From Ancrocorticia sp047501485 (lineage in GTDB: Bacteria; Actinomycetota; Actinomycetes; Actinomycetales; Actinomycetaceae), in contig JAZDRN010000002.1 in assembly GCA_047501485.1 (NCBI GenBank), positions 1 through 64,000 on the forward strand: a stretch of 64,000 nucleotides of DNA, in the 5' to 3' direction. Below are positions 34,289-42,255 of the stretch, piece after piece. The position numbers were made by a program, and so were the translations under genes. The notes under the pieces were generated by a model. It made no database searches. It was given only the letters and a program-made list of their open reading frames with translations, and was not told the DNA's origin. Position 1 is the first letter of the stretch; the number at the start of each line of letters is the position of its first letter.

Positions 34289-35146
34289 CTATACCCGGGC
34301 GTTTCTCGCGGTCAGGCGCTTGCCGATGAGGCCATGACGCGGGCTGAACAGGTAGACCAGCAGGAAGACCCCTCCCTGTACCAGCACCACCAGGCCTCCG
34401 GAGGCGGCGTCGATCCAGTAGCTCAGATAGATACCGGTCACCGCGCACAGCGCCGAGAGGACCGGCGCGATCACAAGCATGTGACCGAAGCGATCCGTCA
34501 GCAGATAGGCGGTCGCGCCGGGAATGATGAGCATCGCGACCACGAGAATGACCCCCACCACTTGAAGGGCGACGACGGCCGTGAGCGCCAGCATTCCCAG
34601 AAGAAGCGCCCCGAGCCTGCGCGGATTGAGTCCGATCGCATGGGCATGAACGGGATCGAAGGCGTAGAGCGTGAGATCGCGACGCTTGATGAGGAGCACC
34701 CCGAAGGCGACCGCTGAGAGGATGCCTATCTGGGTCAGGTCAGCGGCGGATACACCCAGGATATTGCCGAAGATGATGTGGTTCAGGTCCGTCTGGGAGG
34801 GCGTCACCGAGATGAGAACGAGTCCGAGCGCGAAAAGAGTGGTGAAGACGATTCCTATGGCCGCGTCCTCTTTTATCCGGCTCGTATCGCGGATGGCGCC
34901 GATGAGTGCGACGGCGAGGAAACCGAAAATCAGCGCGCCGAGAGCGAAGGGTGCTCCCAGGATGTAGGCGAGTACCACCCCCGGCAGCACGGCGTGGGAC
35001 ACGGCATCTCCCATGAGAGACCAGCCGATGAGCACCAACCAGCAGGACAGCAACGCGCAGACGACCGCGGCGATGACGGTCGTGACCAATGCTCGCACCA
35101 TGAAGTCGTACTGCAGGGGCTCGACGATCAGATCGAGGATGTTCAT
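34289..35146 (-). CDS. Mn/Zn ABC importer, permease (ZnuB/MntB family)
   Basis: A 285-residue permease with about eight or nine membrane helices and the cluster-9 permease features GDAVSHAVLPGVVLAYILG and AIGIVFTTLFALGLVLIS. It is the last gene of a three-gene minus-strand operon (binding protein, ATPase, permease) with 4-nt overlaps at both junctions. The partner binding protein suggests Mn2+ or Zn2+ import; manganese is favoured (see that entry). Confidence 0.93.
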   Translation of the reverse strand: MNILDLIVEPLQYDFMVRALVTTVIAAVVCALLSCWLVLIGWSLMGDAVSHAVLPGVVLAYILGAPFALGALIFGFLAVALIGAIRDTSRIKEDAAIGIVFTTLFALGLVLISVTPSQTDLNHIIFGNILGVSAADLTQIGILSAVAFGVLLIKRRDLTLYAFDPVHAHAIGLNPRRLGALLLGMLALTAVVALQVVGVILVVAMLIIPGATAYLLTDRFGHMLVIAPVLSALCAVTGIYLSYWIDAASGGLVVLVQGGVFLLVYLFSPRHGLIGKRLTARNARV

Positions 35147-35883
35147 GAGACTTGACTCCGATCGAGGACATCGAGCCCGAAGGCACGTGCGAGATGCTCG
35201 GTTTGCAGCGCCTCGCTCACGGCGCCGTGGAAGATCACTCGGCGCAGCAGCAGGATCGCTTCGTCGGCAAGCTGGGGGAGCGCATGCAGATCGTGGGTGG
35301 AGACGAAGATGGTGCGCCCGTCCGCGGCGAGCTCCCGAAGTAGGCGCACGATGGTGGACTCAGAACGCTTGTCCACACCCGCGAATGGCTCGTCCAGGAG
35401 CAGGATGCTGGCTCCCTGGGCGATGCCGCGGGCCACGAAGGCGCGCTTCCGCTGCCCTCCTGAGAGCTGCCCGATCTGGCGGTTGGCGTATTCGGTCAGC
35501 TCCACGCGTTCGAGCGCTTCCTCCACCGCATCGCGGTCCGCCGCCTTCGGTCGGCGGGTCAGGCCTTGATGGGCGTACCGGCCCATCATGACGACGTCGT
35601 GAACCGAGAGGGGGAAGGACCAGTCCACGTCCTCGCTCTGCGGAACGTAGCCCACGATGCCCTGTTTGCGTGCCAATGCAGGCGGCGCCCCGGCGAGGAG
35701 GACATCGCCGTGGGAGGGGCGGATCATTCCCATGATCGTCTTGAAAAGCGTGGATTTCCCGGATCCGTTCATTCCGATGAGGCCGGTGACCCTGCCGGAC
35801 TGGACATCGAGCGTCGTATGTTCGAGGGCGACGACGTCGCCGTAGCTGACCGATACGTCATGTACCTGGATTGCCGCCGTCAT
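35143..35883 (-). CDS. Mn/Zn ABC importer, ATP-binding protein
   Basis: A 246-residue ATPase with Walker A GMNGSGKST, signature LSGGQRKRAFVARGIAQ, Walker B ILLLDEPFAGVD and H-loop FVSTHDLHALPQ. The ATG at 35883 begins MTAAIQVHDVSVSYGDV and overlaps the stop of the binding-protein gene. The longer open frame upstream (to 36522) is only a shadow of that gene and was rejected. Confidence 0.94.
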   Translation of the reverse strand: MTAAIQVHDVSVSYGDVVALEHTTLDVQSGRVTGLIGMNGSGKSTLFKTIMGMIRPSHGDVLLAGAPPALARKQGIVGYVPQSEDVDWSFPLSVHDVVMMGRYAHQGLTRRPKAADRDAVEEALERVELTEYANRQIGQLSGGQRKRAFVARGIAQGASILLLDEPFAGVDKRSESTIVRLLRELAADGRTIFVSTHDLHALPQLADEAILLLRRVIFHGAVSEALQTEHLARAFGLDVLDRSQVS

Positions 35884-36821
35884 TCGTTCTGGCCCTCCGG
35901 CCCTGTCAGTGCTTGTGAGATGGTGTCCGCGTCGTAGCGGATGAGGTCGAGATAAGTCGGGACGGGCCCACCCTCCTCGGATAGGGAGTCGACGTAGAGC
36001 GTGCCGCCGAATTCGGCATCTGTGGCGTCGACGACCTGCTGCATCGGTTTGTCGGAGACCGTCGACTCGCAGAACACCGCGGGTACCTCGTTCTCCTTGA
36101 CGAATTCGATCGCCGTGGCGATCTGCTGGGGCGTCGCCTGTTGTTCTGCGTTCACGGGCCAGATGTACTGTTCCGTGAGGTCGGCGTCGCGCGCCAGGTA
36201 GGAGAATGCGCCCTCGCAGGTGACGAGGGCCCGTTGATTCTCCGGGAGTTTGGAGAGGTCCGCGACGAGGGAGTCCTCGATCTCCTGCAGCTCCTTCTTG
36301 TACGCCTCGCCGTTGGCTGCGTAGTCGCTCGCGTGGGCCGGGTCGAGTTCGCTGAAGGCCTCGACCATGTTGTCCACGTAGATCTGTGCGTTCGAGGGGC
36401 TCATCCACGCGTGGGGGTTCGGTTTGCCGGCGTAGGCGTCCTCGGTGATATCGATGACGTCCACGCCCTCCGATACGACGACGTGGGGGACGTCGACGTC
36501 GTTGACGAACTGTTCGAACCATGACTCCAGATTCAGACCGTTGTCCAGGATCAGATCGGCGTCGGATGCTTTTGCGATGTCTCCCGGGGTTGGCTCGTAG
36601 CCGTGGATCTCGGCCCCGGGTTTGGTGATCGACTCGACGACGAGGTGGTCACCTGCCACGTTCTCCGCGATGTCCTCCAGGACGGTGAAGGTGGTCAGGA
36701 CGACGGGCAGGTCGTCGTCGCCCGATGGGGTTGCCGAAGGCGTTCCCGCGCATGCTGTCAGGAGCAACGGGACGGCCACGGCCGCGCTCGCGATGTAAGG
36801 AGCTTTTCTACGCAACCACAT
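35880..36821 (-). CDS. Metal ABC importer, substrate-binding lipoprotein (cluster A-I)
   Basis: A 313-residue lipoprotein: lipobox LLTAC, then a cluster-9 metal-binding fold. Likely metal ligands are His in IHGYEPTPGD, His in NPHAWMSP, Glu in TCEGAFSYLARD, and Asp in YVDSLSEEGG. The His-His-Glu-Asp set and the phrase YIWPVNAEQQATPQQ resemble PsaA/MntC-type manganese (or Fe/Mn) receptors more than ZnuA, which has a His-rich loop that is missing here. The start was chosen at ATG 36821 (GTGGAG just upstream) over GTG 36830. It heads the operon. Confidence 0.92.
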   Translation of the reverse strand: MWLRRKAPYIASAAVAVPLLLTACAGTPSATPSGDDDLPVVLTTFTVLEDIAENVAGDHLVVESITKPGAEIHGYEPTPGDIAKASDADLILDNGLNLESWFEQFVNDVDVPHVVVSEGVDVIDITEDAYAGKPNPHAWMSPSNAQIYVDNMVEAFSELDPAHASDYAANGEAYKKELQEIEDSLVADLSKLPENQRALVTCEGAFSYLARDADLTEQYIWPVNAEQQATPQQIATAIEFVKENEVPAVFCESTVSDKPMQQVVDATDAEFGGTLYVDSLSEEGGPVPTYLDLIRYDADTISQALTGPEGQNE

Positions 36822-36853
36822 GGTCTCCACTTTCGTTCGTCAGAAAATTAAGT

Positions 36854-36867
36854 TTCGGTGAACCGAA
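36854..36867. promoter_or_regulatory. Candidate DtxR/MntR-type operator before the metal importer
   Basis: TTCGGT-GA-ACCGAA is a perfect inverted repeat, 33 bp upstream of the binding-protein start, within an A+T-rich promoter region. Its size and shape suit a DtxR/MntR-family repressor half-site pair. No such regulator is encoded in this window. Confidence 0.45.
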
Positions 36868-37298
36868 TAATCGAGACTTTAGCATTGTTCCATAACGAAA
36901 TGAAGGACCTCTGTCCGTGGTGCGAGGAGGGTAGAGGGATGTTGGCGACCTCGGGATACGGAGTTCGAGGCATTCCGTAGATCATGGCGCCGAGGTGCAC
37001 GACGAAGTTCATGAGAAGAATCTTGTGCACCCAGGTGTAGCGGAAACCGTCGCTGGCGCTACACAGGCCCAGGGGGCCGGACGCTTGCGCGAGCATCTGT
37101 TCTCCGCGGCCTCATCCGATGCCGCGAGTCATTTTTGCACAGCGATGCGGCACATGGTGCGCAAGGCCCTCACCTGCAACAAAAGTGCGTTTTTCTCGCT
37201 TGGGCGAGGTGCAGGCGGTAGTGTTGTATCAAGCACATTTATGCGATAAAGAAGCTGGTCAGACACAATAATGCCAGCGTGACAACAATGAGGTAGTC
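36868..37298. other. Spacer between metal importer and dhaK
   Basis: No supported gene. A minus-strand ORF (36848-37096, 82 codons) contains the hydrophobic stretch KILLMNFVVHLGAMIYGMP and could be a decayed membrane-protein fragment, but it has no ribosome site and runs into the importer promoter. A + strand ORF at 36995 is featureless. The divergent promoters of both flanking operons must lie here. Confidence 0.35.
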
Positions 37299-38294
37299 AT
37301 GCCAAAAGTAAAGAAAATTATCAACGATCCGGAGAATATTGTCGATGAGGTCCTCGACGGCCTCGTCGCGATCTCCCAAGGTCTGCTTGCGCGCGAGCCC
37401 GGTTCACGTGTGGTACGTCGCGCGCAGCTTGACGAGGGAAAGGTCGGACTTGTCATCGGCGGTGGCTCGGGCCACGAACCCATGTACGGTGCCTACATCG
37501 GGCCTGGGCTGGCAGCGGCGAGCGTATCCGGAAACATCTTCGCCGCCCCGGCACCGCAGCACGTTCAGGAGGCGATCGAGGCGGCGGACACCGGCGCGGG
37601 CGTGCTCCTCGTCTACGGCAACTACGCCGGTGATGTCATGAACTTCGATATGGGCGCCGAGCTCGCCGAGGATGACGACATCGAGTCCAAGACCGTCCTG
37701 GTTCGCGACGACGTCGCCACCCCCGACATCGACGGCCGCCGCGGTATCGGCGGCGCCTTCTACGTGGTGAAGGTCGCCGGTGCGGCCTGCGCCAAGGGGC
37801 TGTCCCTGGAGGAAGCCGCCGCCGTGACCGAACGCGCGCAATTCAACACCCGCACCATCGGCGTCGCGGTCAAGGCGGGAACCCTGCCGGAGACCGGGGC
37901 CCTGACCTTCGAACTCGGCGACGACGAGATCGAGATCGGCCTGGGCGTGCACGGTGAGAAGGGCGTCGAGCGCTCCGGGATGATGTCCGCTGACGAACTC
38001 ACGGAGAAGATGATCGAGCGCATCACCACCGATCTGCCGTTCGAGGAAGGCGACCGCGTTGCGGTTCTCATGAACAATCTCGGAGCGACGACCCAGATGG
38101 AGCTCCTCATCGTCTACCGCAAGGTTGCAGAGCTCCTCGAGGCCAAGGGAATCAAGGTGGAGCGCACCGACATCGGGGCCTACTTCACCTCGCAGGAGAT
38201 GGCGGGATTCTCGATCACTCTGATGCGCCTCGATGACGAGATCGTCGAACTACTCGACGCACCGTGCGAGTCCGTTCCCTTCACGCAGGGCTGA
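37299..38294 (+). CDS. dhaK: Dihydroxyacetone kinase subunit DhaK
   Basis: A 331-residue dihydroxyacetone-binding subunit. The N-terminal GGGSGHEPMYGAYIG loop and the covalent-substrate His in IGLGVHGEKGVER are present, as are YGNYAGDVMNFDMG and NNLGATTQMEL. DhaK binds dihydroxyacetone as a hemiaminal and receives phosphate from DhaL. The gene starts 6 bp before no other DHA gene; dhaL follows after 6 bp. No DhaM/PTS phosphodonor is seen nearby, so it may be elsewhere in the genome. Confidence 0.96.
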   Translation: MPKVKKIINDPENIVDEVLDGLVAISQGLLAREPGSRVVRRAQLDEGKVGLVIGGGSGHEPMYGAYIGPGLAAASVSGNIFAAPAPQHVQEAIEAADTGAGVLLVYGNYAGDVMNFDMGAELAEDDDIESKTVLVRDDVATPDIDGRRGIGGAFYVVKVAGAACAKGLSLEEAAAVTERAQFNTRTIGVAVKAGTLPETGALTFELGDDEIEIGLGVHGEKGVERSGMMSADELTEKMIERITTDLPFEEGDRVAVLMNNLGATTQMELLIVYRKVAELLEAKGIKVERTDIGAYFTSQEMAGFSITLMRLDDEIVELLDAPCESVPFTQG

Positions 38295-38300
38295 TGCGCG

Positions 38301-38936
38301 ATGACAGCAACGGTAGACGTCGAACAGCTGCGCAAGATCCTTGCCGATGCCAGCCAAGCCATCGTCGACGCTCGTGACGATCTCTCGGAGGCTGATCGCG
38401 CGACAGGAGATGGCGATCATGGCTCCGGGATGGCGCGGGGATTCAACGCCGCCCGGGATGCCGTGCTCGCCGCGGACTTGAACTCGGTGGCCGACGCTTT
38501 CAAGGCGGTGGGTATGGCCGTGCTCTCCACCAGTGGAGGCGCCTCCGGTGCGGTGTTCGGAACCATGTTTCGCGCACCGGCGAAGGTCCTGAGCGGCGAC
38601 GTGCTGGATGGTGAAGGCTACGCGGCCGCGCTGGAAGCCTCCGCGGAACAGGTGTCCAAGCGAGGGAAGGCCGAACGCGGGCACAAGACGATGCTGGATG
38701 CGCTTATTCCCGCGGCGGAGGCTGCGCGGGCGGTCGCCGGCGAAGATCTCTCGGTGGTTGCACGCGCTGCCGCGGACGCCGCGGAGGAAGGCTCGGCGGC
38801 GACAGAAGGAATGATCGCGACGATCGGCAAGGCGAAGTCGCTCGGCGAGCGGAGCATCGGTTACCGGGATCCGGGTTCGATCTCCGTGAGCATCCTGCTC
38901 GCATCGATAGCCGATGGGGTGGATGCTGCTGCCTAG
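38301..38936 (+). CDS. dhaL: Dihydroxyacetone kinase ADP-binding subunit DhaL
   Basis: A 211-residue subunit holding the nucleotide (ADP in PTS-linked enzymes). Metal-binding aspartates sit in ATGDGDHGSGMARGF. The nucleotide loop STSGGASGAVFGTMF and GHKTMLDALIPA are present, and SLGERSIGYRDPGSIS is the usual C-terminal element. It is cotranscribed with dhaK and ends at the hairpin at 38979. The full PTS form would also need DhaM. Confidence 0.95.
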   Translation: MTATVDVEQLRKILADASQAIVDARDDLSEADRATGDGDHGSGMARGFNAARDAVLAADLNSVADAFKAVGMAVLSTSGGASGAVFGTMFRAPAKVLSGDVLDGEGYAAALEASAEQVSKRGKAERGHKTMLDALIPAAEAARAVAGEDLSVVARAAADAAEEGSAATEGMIATIGKAKSLGERSIGYRDPGSISVSILLASIADGVDAAA

Positions 38937-38978
38937 ACAAGGGTTATCGGCGAGATAACTGGCAACTCAATGCGTTGC

Positions 38979-39013
38979 GCGGCCCCGGGGATCTCTGGTT
39001 ACCCCGGGGCCGC
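38979..39013 (+). terminator. dhaKL terminator
   Basis: GCGGCCCCGGGG (38979-38990) pairs perfectly with CCCCGGGGCCGC (39002-39013), 42 nt after the dhaL stop. Confidence 0.85.
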
Positions 39014-39112
39014 TTCGATTTGGTACGCCCAGAGCCCTCCTTCATGGGCGCTGGGCCGTGCACGCTGCCGTATACGGCAGCGATGTCGCTGGGGCTCCCA
39101 TCAAGGGGAGGG

Positions 39113-39137
39113 AAAAGCTCCTGAGGCCGTGAGGAGC
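39113..39137 (-). terminator. Terminator of the alcohol dehydrogenase gene
   Basis: Read on the minus strand: GCTCCT-N9-AGGAGC followed by TTTT, directly after the stop of the gene ending at 39144. Confidence 0.7.
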
Positions 39138-39143
39138 ATTATT

Positions 39144-40187
39144 TCACGGCTCCAGGATCACCTTGAGTGCCTTGCCGGAGGCCGCCAGGGCGAAGGCCTC
39201 GTCGGCTTGCTCCAGCGGGAGCGTGTGGGTGATCAATGGCCTGAACAGCTCGGGTGCGGAGGCGACGAGCTCCAGGGCCTCGCGGCAGTCCTCGTTCGTA
39301 TTAGCCGTTGACCCAGTCACCAGTAGCTCGTTGTAGTGAATGAGGTTGGCGTCCAGCGGGACTACGCCGGCACCGCTGGGAAGGCCGGCAAAGAAGTTGA
39401 TGCGCCCACCCTTCGCCGCGCAACGGAGAGAATCCGAGAAAACCTGTGCGATCGGTGCCGCCGCGACTATGGCGTCGGCTCCCCAACCATCCGTATGTTC
39501 CTTGATCTGTTCGGCGAGGTCGGCCGCGCGGGGATCGAAGGTGGCGTCGGCTCCGAAAGATGTGGCCAGTTCGCGGCGGGCGGGGGAGGTTTGGCTGACC
39601 AGGATCTGGCGCACGCCCGCATGCTTGGCGACCAAGAGCGCGATGAGCCCGATGGGGCCGGCGCCGCATATCAGTATCGTGTCGCAGGACGTGAGGCTCA
39701 GCGGACGCAGGCCGCGCACGACCGCCGCGACAGGCTCCACCAGGGAGGCCGTGAGCAGATCTAGCCCGTCGGGGATGGCCATGACATTGCCCCCGGTCAC
39801 CCCGGAGGCGGGGATCGCGATGGTCTCTGCGAATCCGCCGTTGAACGTCAAACCGACGGCATCGTAGTTCTCGCAGAGGTTAGCGCGCCCGGTTTGGCAA
39901 GCGCGGCACGTGCCGCACGAGATATTGGGTGCGATGGCGACGCGAGTACCGGGTGCGAACCTGGGATTGCCGGAGGCGTTCTCCCTTATGACTCCCACCG
40001 ACTCGTGGCCGGGCACGCGGGTGGTGCCACGCGGGAACATGCGATGCTCGCCGCGCGCGATCTTCAGATCGGTACCGCATATACCGGCGGCCACGACGTC
40101 CACGGTGATGCCGCCGGGCTCGGGAGTGGGAGTGGGGTGTTCGACGAGTCGCTGTACTCCATCGGCTTGATGCTCGTAAGCCAACAT
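39144..40187 (-). CDS. Zinc-dependent medium-chain alcohol/polyol dehydrogenase
   Basis: A 347-residue NAD(P)-dependent dehydrogenase of the MDR superfamily. The catalytic zinc ligands are in AGICGTDL and PGHESVG, the structural-zinc lobe is CGTCRACQTGRANLC, and the Rossmann loop is GAGPIGLIALLVAKH. The start was chosen at ATG 40187 (MLAYEHQADGVQRL), with GGAG 6 nt before it; 49 upstream in-frame residues are low-complexity. The position next to dhaKL invites the guess that it oxidises a polyol to a DHA-related ketose, but the two sets are convergent and this is unproven. Confidence 0.92.
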   Translation of the reverse strand: MLAYEHQADGVQRLVEHPTPTPEPGGITVDVVAAGICGTDLKIARGEHRMFPRGTTRVPGHESVGVIRENASGNPRFAPGTRVAIAPNISCGTCRACQTGRANLCENYDAVGLTFNGGFAETIAIPASGVTGGNVMAIPDGLDLLTASLVEPVAAVVRGLRPLSLTSCDTILICGAGPIGLIALLVAKHAGVRQILVSQTSPARRELATSFGADATFDPRAADLAEQIKEHTDGWGADAIVAAAPIAQVFSDSLRCAAKGGRINFFAGLPSGAGVVPLDANLIHYNELLVTGSTANTNEDCREALELVASAPELFRPLITHTLPLEQADEAFALAASGKALKVILEP

Positions 40188-40683
40188 ATGCTGCTCCAGA
40201 CCTTGTCTTGGTTGATGTCGCTTCCTCGTGGCGCCGCCGTAGGGGTGGGGAAAGGAAGCCGGTACGGGATGTGGGGAAGGCGAGCGAATACTCATGGGAC
40301 GATGCCGTCGCGGCTGTCGACGAGTGGAGGCCACTCATGTGCCGGTGTGGATGGATTCGAGAGATTCGCACGCCTGCGGGGAATCGATATGCGGTTGTAA
40401 GCGGTTGTGGGAACCGGGGGCTTCGCCGATGCGCAGGCCGCAGGCGATAACGGAGCAATGCCGCTACGCCAGCGTCTTTGCCGGTGACGAAGCCATATGG
40501 CCAACCTTACCGGGGAAGGTGGGCGGGGGCGTCGCCGAAGTACAAGGACCTGCATATACGCGGTGCTCTTGGGCCGTGATCTTATTCTGTATCGTGATCC
40601 TCTTCCGCGCGGTGGTCCGTTCCCGCTGGGGGGCCGTTCCCGCTGGGGGGCCGTTCGGATCGCGCCGGAAATGCGACATTGGA
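40188..40683. other. Spacer with a 17-bp tandem repeat
   Basis: About 500 bp without a supported gene. A 17-bp unit CCGTTCCCGCTGGGGGG occurs twice in tandem (40617-40633, 40634-40650) plus a partial third copy. Open frames on both strands here are low-complexity. Confidence 0.5.
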
Positions 40684-40714
40684 TTGTTCTATTGTTATAG
40701 ATGAAGTAGAATAG
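40684..40714 (+). promoter_or_regulatory. Leaderless promoter and putative autoregulatory operator of the GntR gene
   Basis: TTGTTC (40684-40689), 17 bp, TAGAAT (40707-40712), then 6 nt to the GTG at 40719: a complete promoter whose transcript would start at the start codon. Overlapping inverted repeats TTCTA...TAGAA and CTATT...AATAG (40687-40714) span both boxes, as expected for a self-repressing YtrA-type regulator. Confidence 0.65.
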
Positions 40715-40718
40715 TTTC

Positions 40719-41075
40719 GTGTTGATCCGAATCGATACGGAAAGCGATGTGCCGCTTTTCGCCCAGGTCGCCTCGGCCATTCGAGCCGAGGCGGTAAACG
40801 GCCGGCTCAAGGCGGGCGATCGGCTTCCGCCTGCCCGGGAGGTCGCCTCCGCCCTCGGCATCAATGTGCACACTGTGTTGCGGGGCTACCAGGAACTACG
40901 TGACGAAGGCTTGATCGACATGCGCCGCGGGCGCGGCGCCGTTCTCACCGACGCCGTGAAGCCGCTGACACAGCTGCACGAAGACATCCTGGCTCTGTCC
41001 CAACGGGCCCGCGAACTCGGAATGCCCCCCGAGACCCTGGCCGCTCTAGTTAAGGAGATCGCACGTGACCACTGA
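40719..41075 (+). CDS. GntR family transcriptional regulator, YtrA subfamily
   Basis: A 118-residue regulator: an N-terminal winged helix (LFAQVASAIRAEAVNGRLKAGDRLPPAREVASALGINVHTVLRGYQELRDEGLI) and a short ~40-residue helical tail with no large effector domain, diagnostic of YtrA. These usually repress an adjacent membrane protein or ABC transporter operon. The next gene overlaps it and encodes the DUF1648 membrane protein interrupted by an IS, so its target gene is broken here. Confidence 0.92.
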   Translation: MLIRIDTESDVPLFAQVASAIRAEAVNGRLKAGDRLPPAREVASALGINVHTVLRGYQELRDEGLIDMRRGRGAVLTDAVKPLTQLHEDILALSQRARELGMPPETLAALVKEIARDH

Positions 41076-41157
41076 CCCCACCGCCTTGCACGTGGGCGGA
41101 GAGAAATCGCAGGAATTGCGTCGCTTCGTGCTGGTGGCCATTGTTCTTCCAGTTGTG

Positions 41158-42158
41158 CTAGCTGTACTTCCCCGTGACGTTGTGTACGCGTTGTGAGGGG
41201 GTTTGGCCGTCGATGCCGGTGTGGGGTCGGTGGTGATTATAGTGGTGCAGCCAGGCCGTGTAGGCGGTTTCGCGTTCACTCTCGCTGGCGTAGGGCTTCG
41301 CGTAGGCCCATTCTGCCGCGAGGGTGCGGTTGAAGCGTTCGACCTTCCCGTTGGTCTGCGGCCGGTAGGGCTTGGTCCGTTTATGCTTCACGTCCTGCCC
41401 GAGGGCGGTGGTGAAAGCGTGGGAGCGGTAGCAGGCACCGTTATCCGTCATCACCGCAGTCACCGTGACACCGAGGTTCTGGAAGAACGCGTTCGCGCGG
41501 GCCAAAAACCCGCCGCGGTCTGGCTGCGTTCATCATCAAGGATTTCGGAGTAGGCGACCCTGGAGTGATCGTCCACGGCGTGATGCAGGTACCGGTAGCC
41601 ACGCGACCCCGCCGCCCCGGCGCGTGTGGCTCGTCCTCGCGCGACCCCGGCCGCGCGGTCTTGAGCGGACCCTTTCCCATAGGCCCGCCAACCGCCACCG
41701 TCAGGGATACGGCCTTGTTTCTTGATGTCCACGTGCACCAACCGGCCCGGTGCCTCGACCTCGTACCGGACCGGCTTCGACCGACGTACGGGCAGCCCGG
41801 TGGCCTGGTCAAGGTTCACCAGGCGCGGCATCCCATACCGGGCCAACACCCGGCCCACCGTGGAGCGGGCAAGGTGCAGGTGGTAGGCGATCCGGTGTGG
41901 CCCCCACCGGCGGGTGTGTCGCAGCGCGATGATCCGGTGCTCCGCCCTGCGTGACAGCCGGTTCGGCGACGAGACCGGCCTCGAGCTGCGGTCAGTGAGC
42001 GGCTGGGCGACCCGGTACCGGTCCGCCCAGCGTTTCGCTGTCGCTGGTGAGCACTGGAACCGTTCCGCAGCCCGGCGTAGCGACCACCCCTCCTCGACGA
42101 TCAGGACAGCAAGACGACGACGCCCTTCCGGTGTCAAAGGTGCGTTAGCGTGGGACAC
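41158..42158 (-). pseudogene. IS481-family transposase, split by a frameshift
   Basis: It starts at GTG 42158 with a strong GGAGG site 7 nt upstream: VSHANAPLTPEGRRRLAVLIVEEG, the usual IS481 N-terminal helix-turn-helix. The DDE residues can be placed: D in VHVDIKK, D in VMTDNGACYRS and E in KVERFNRTL. But the reading frame shifts at a run of five T (about 41505-41509, minus-strand GCGGGTTTTTGGCC): the N-terminal part is in one frame (42158 to ~41506) and the C-terminal part in the -1 frame (~41505 to 41158). It is either a one-base deletion or a -1 programmed slip at G_GGT_TTT. The stop TAG comes from the flanking target sequence. Confidence 0.8.
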
Positions 42159-42255
42159 GAAGACCTCCGTGGTGAAGATGTTGAGTCTGGTAACCCACAT
42201 CCTGCCCGGAGGTCTTCACCTACCCCAACCGTTCACAACCTCCCAAGGAAGTACA
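41163..42255 (-). mobile_element. IS481-family insertion sequence (1093 bp)
   Basis: The element starts TGTACTTCC at 41163 and ends with the complement GGAAGTACA at 42255. The terminal inverted repeats match at most of the first 22 positions (TGTACTTCCcCGtGAcGTTGTG against TGTACTTCCtTGgGAgGTTGTG). The flanking six bases are GCTAGC on the left (41157-41162) and GCTAAC on the right (42256-42261), i.e. a NCTAGN-type target duplication with one later change, as described for IS481 itself. The single transposase gene fills the element on the minus strand. Confidence 0.85.

Noticed and set aside
36848..37096. Possible small membrane protein on the minus strand upstream of dhaK
   Set aside because: Contains one hydrophobic stretch but no ribosome site, and overlaps the metal-importer promoter. 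Kept only as a note in the spacer entry.
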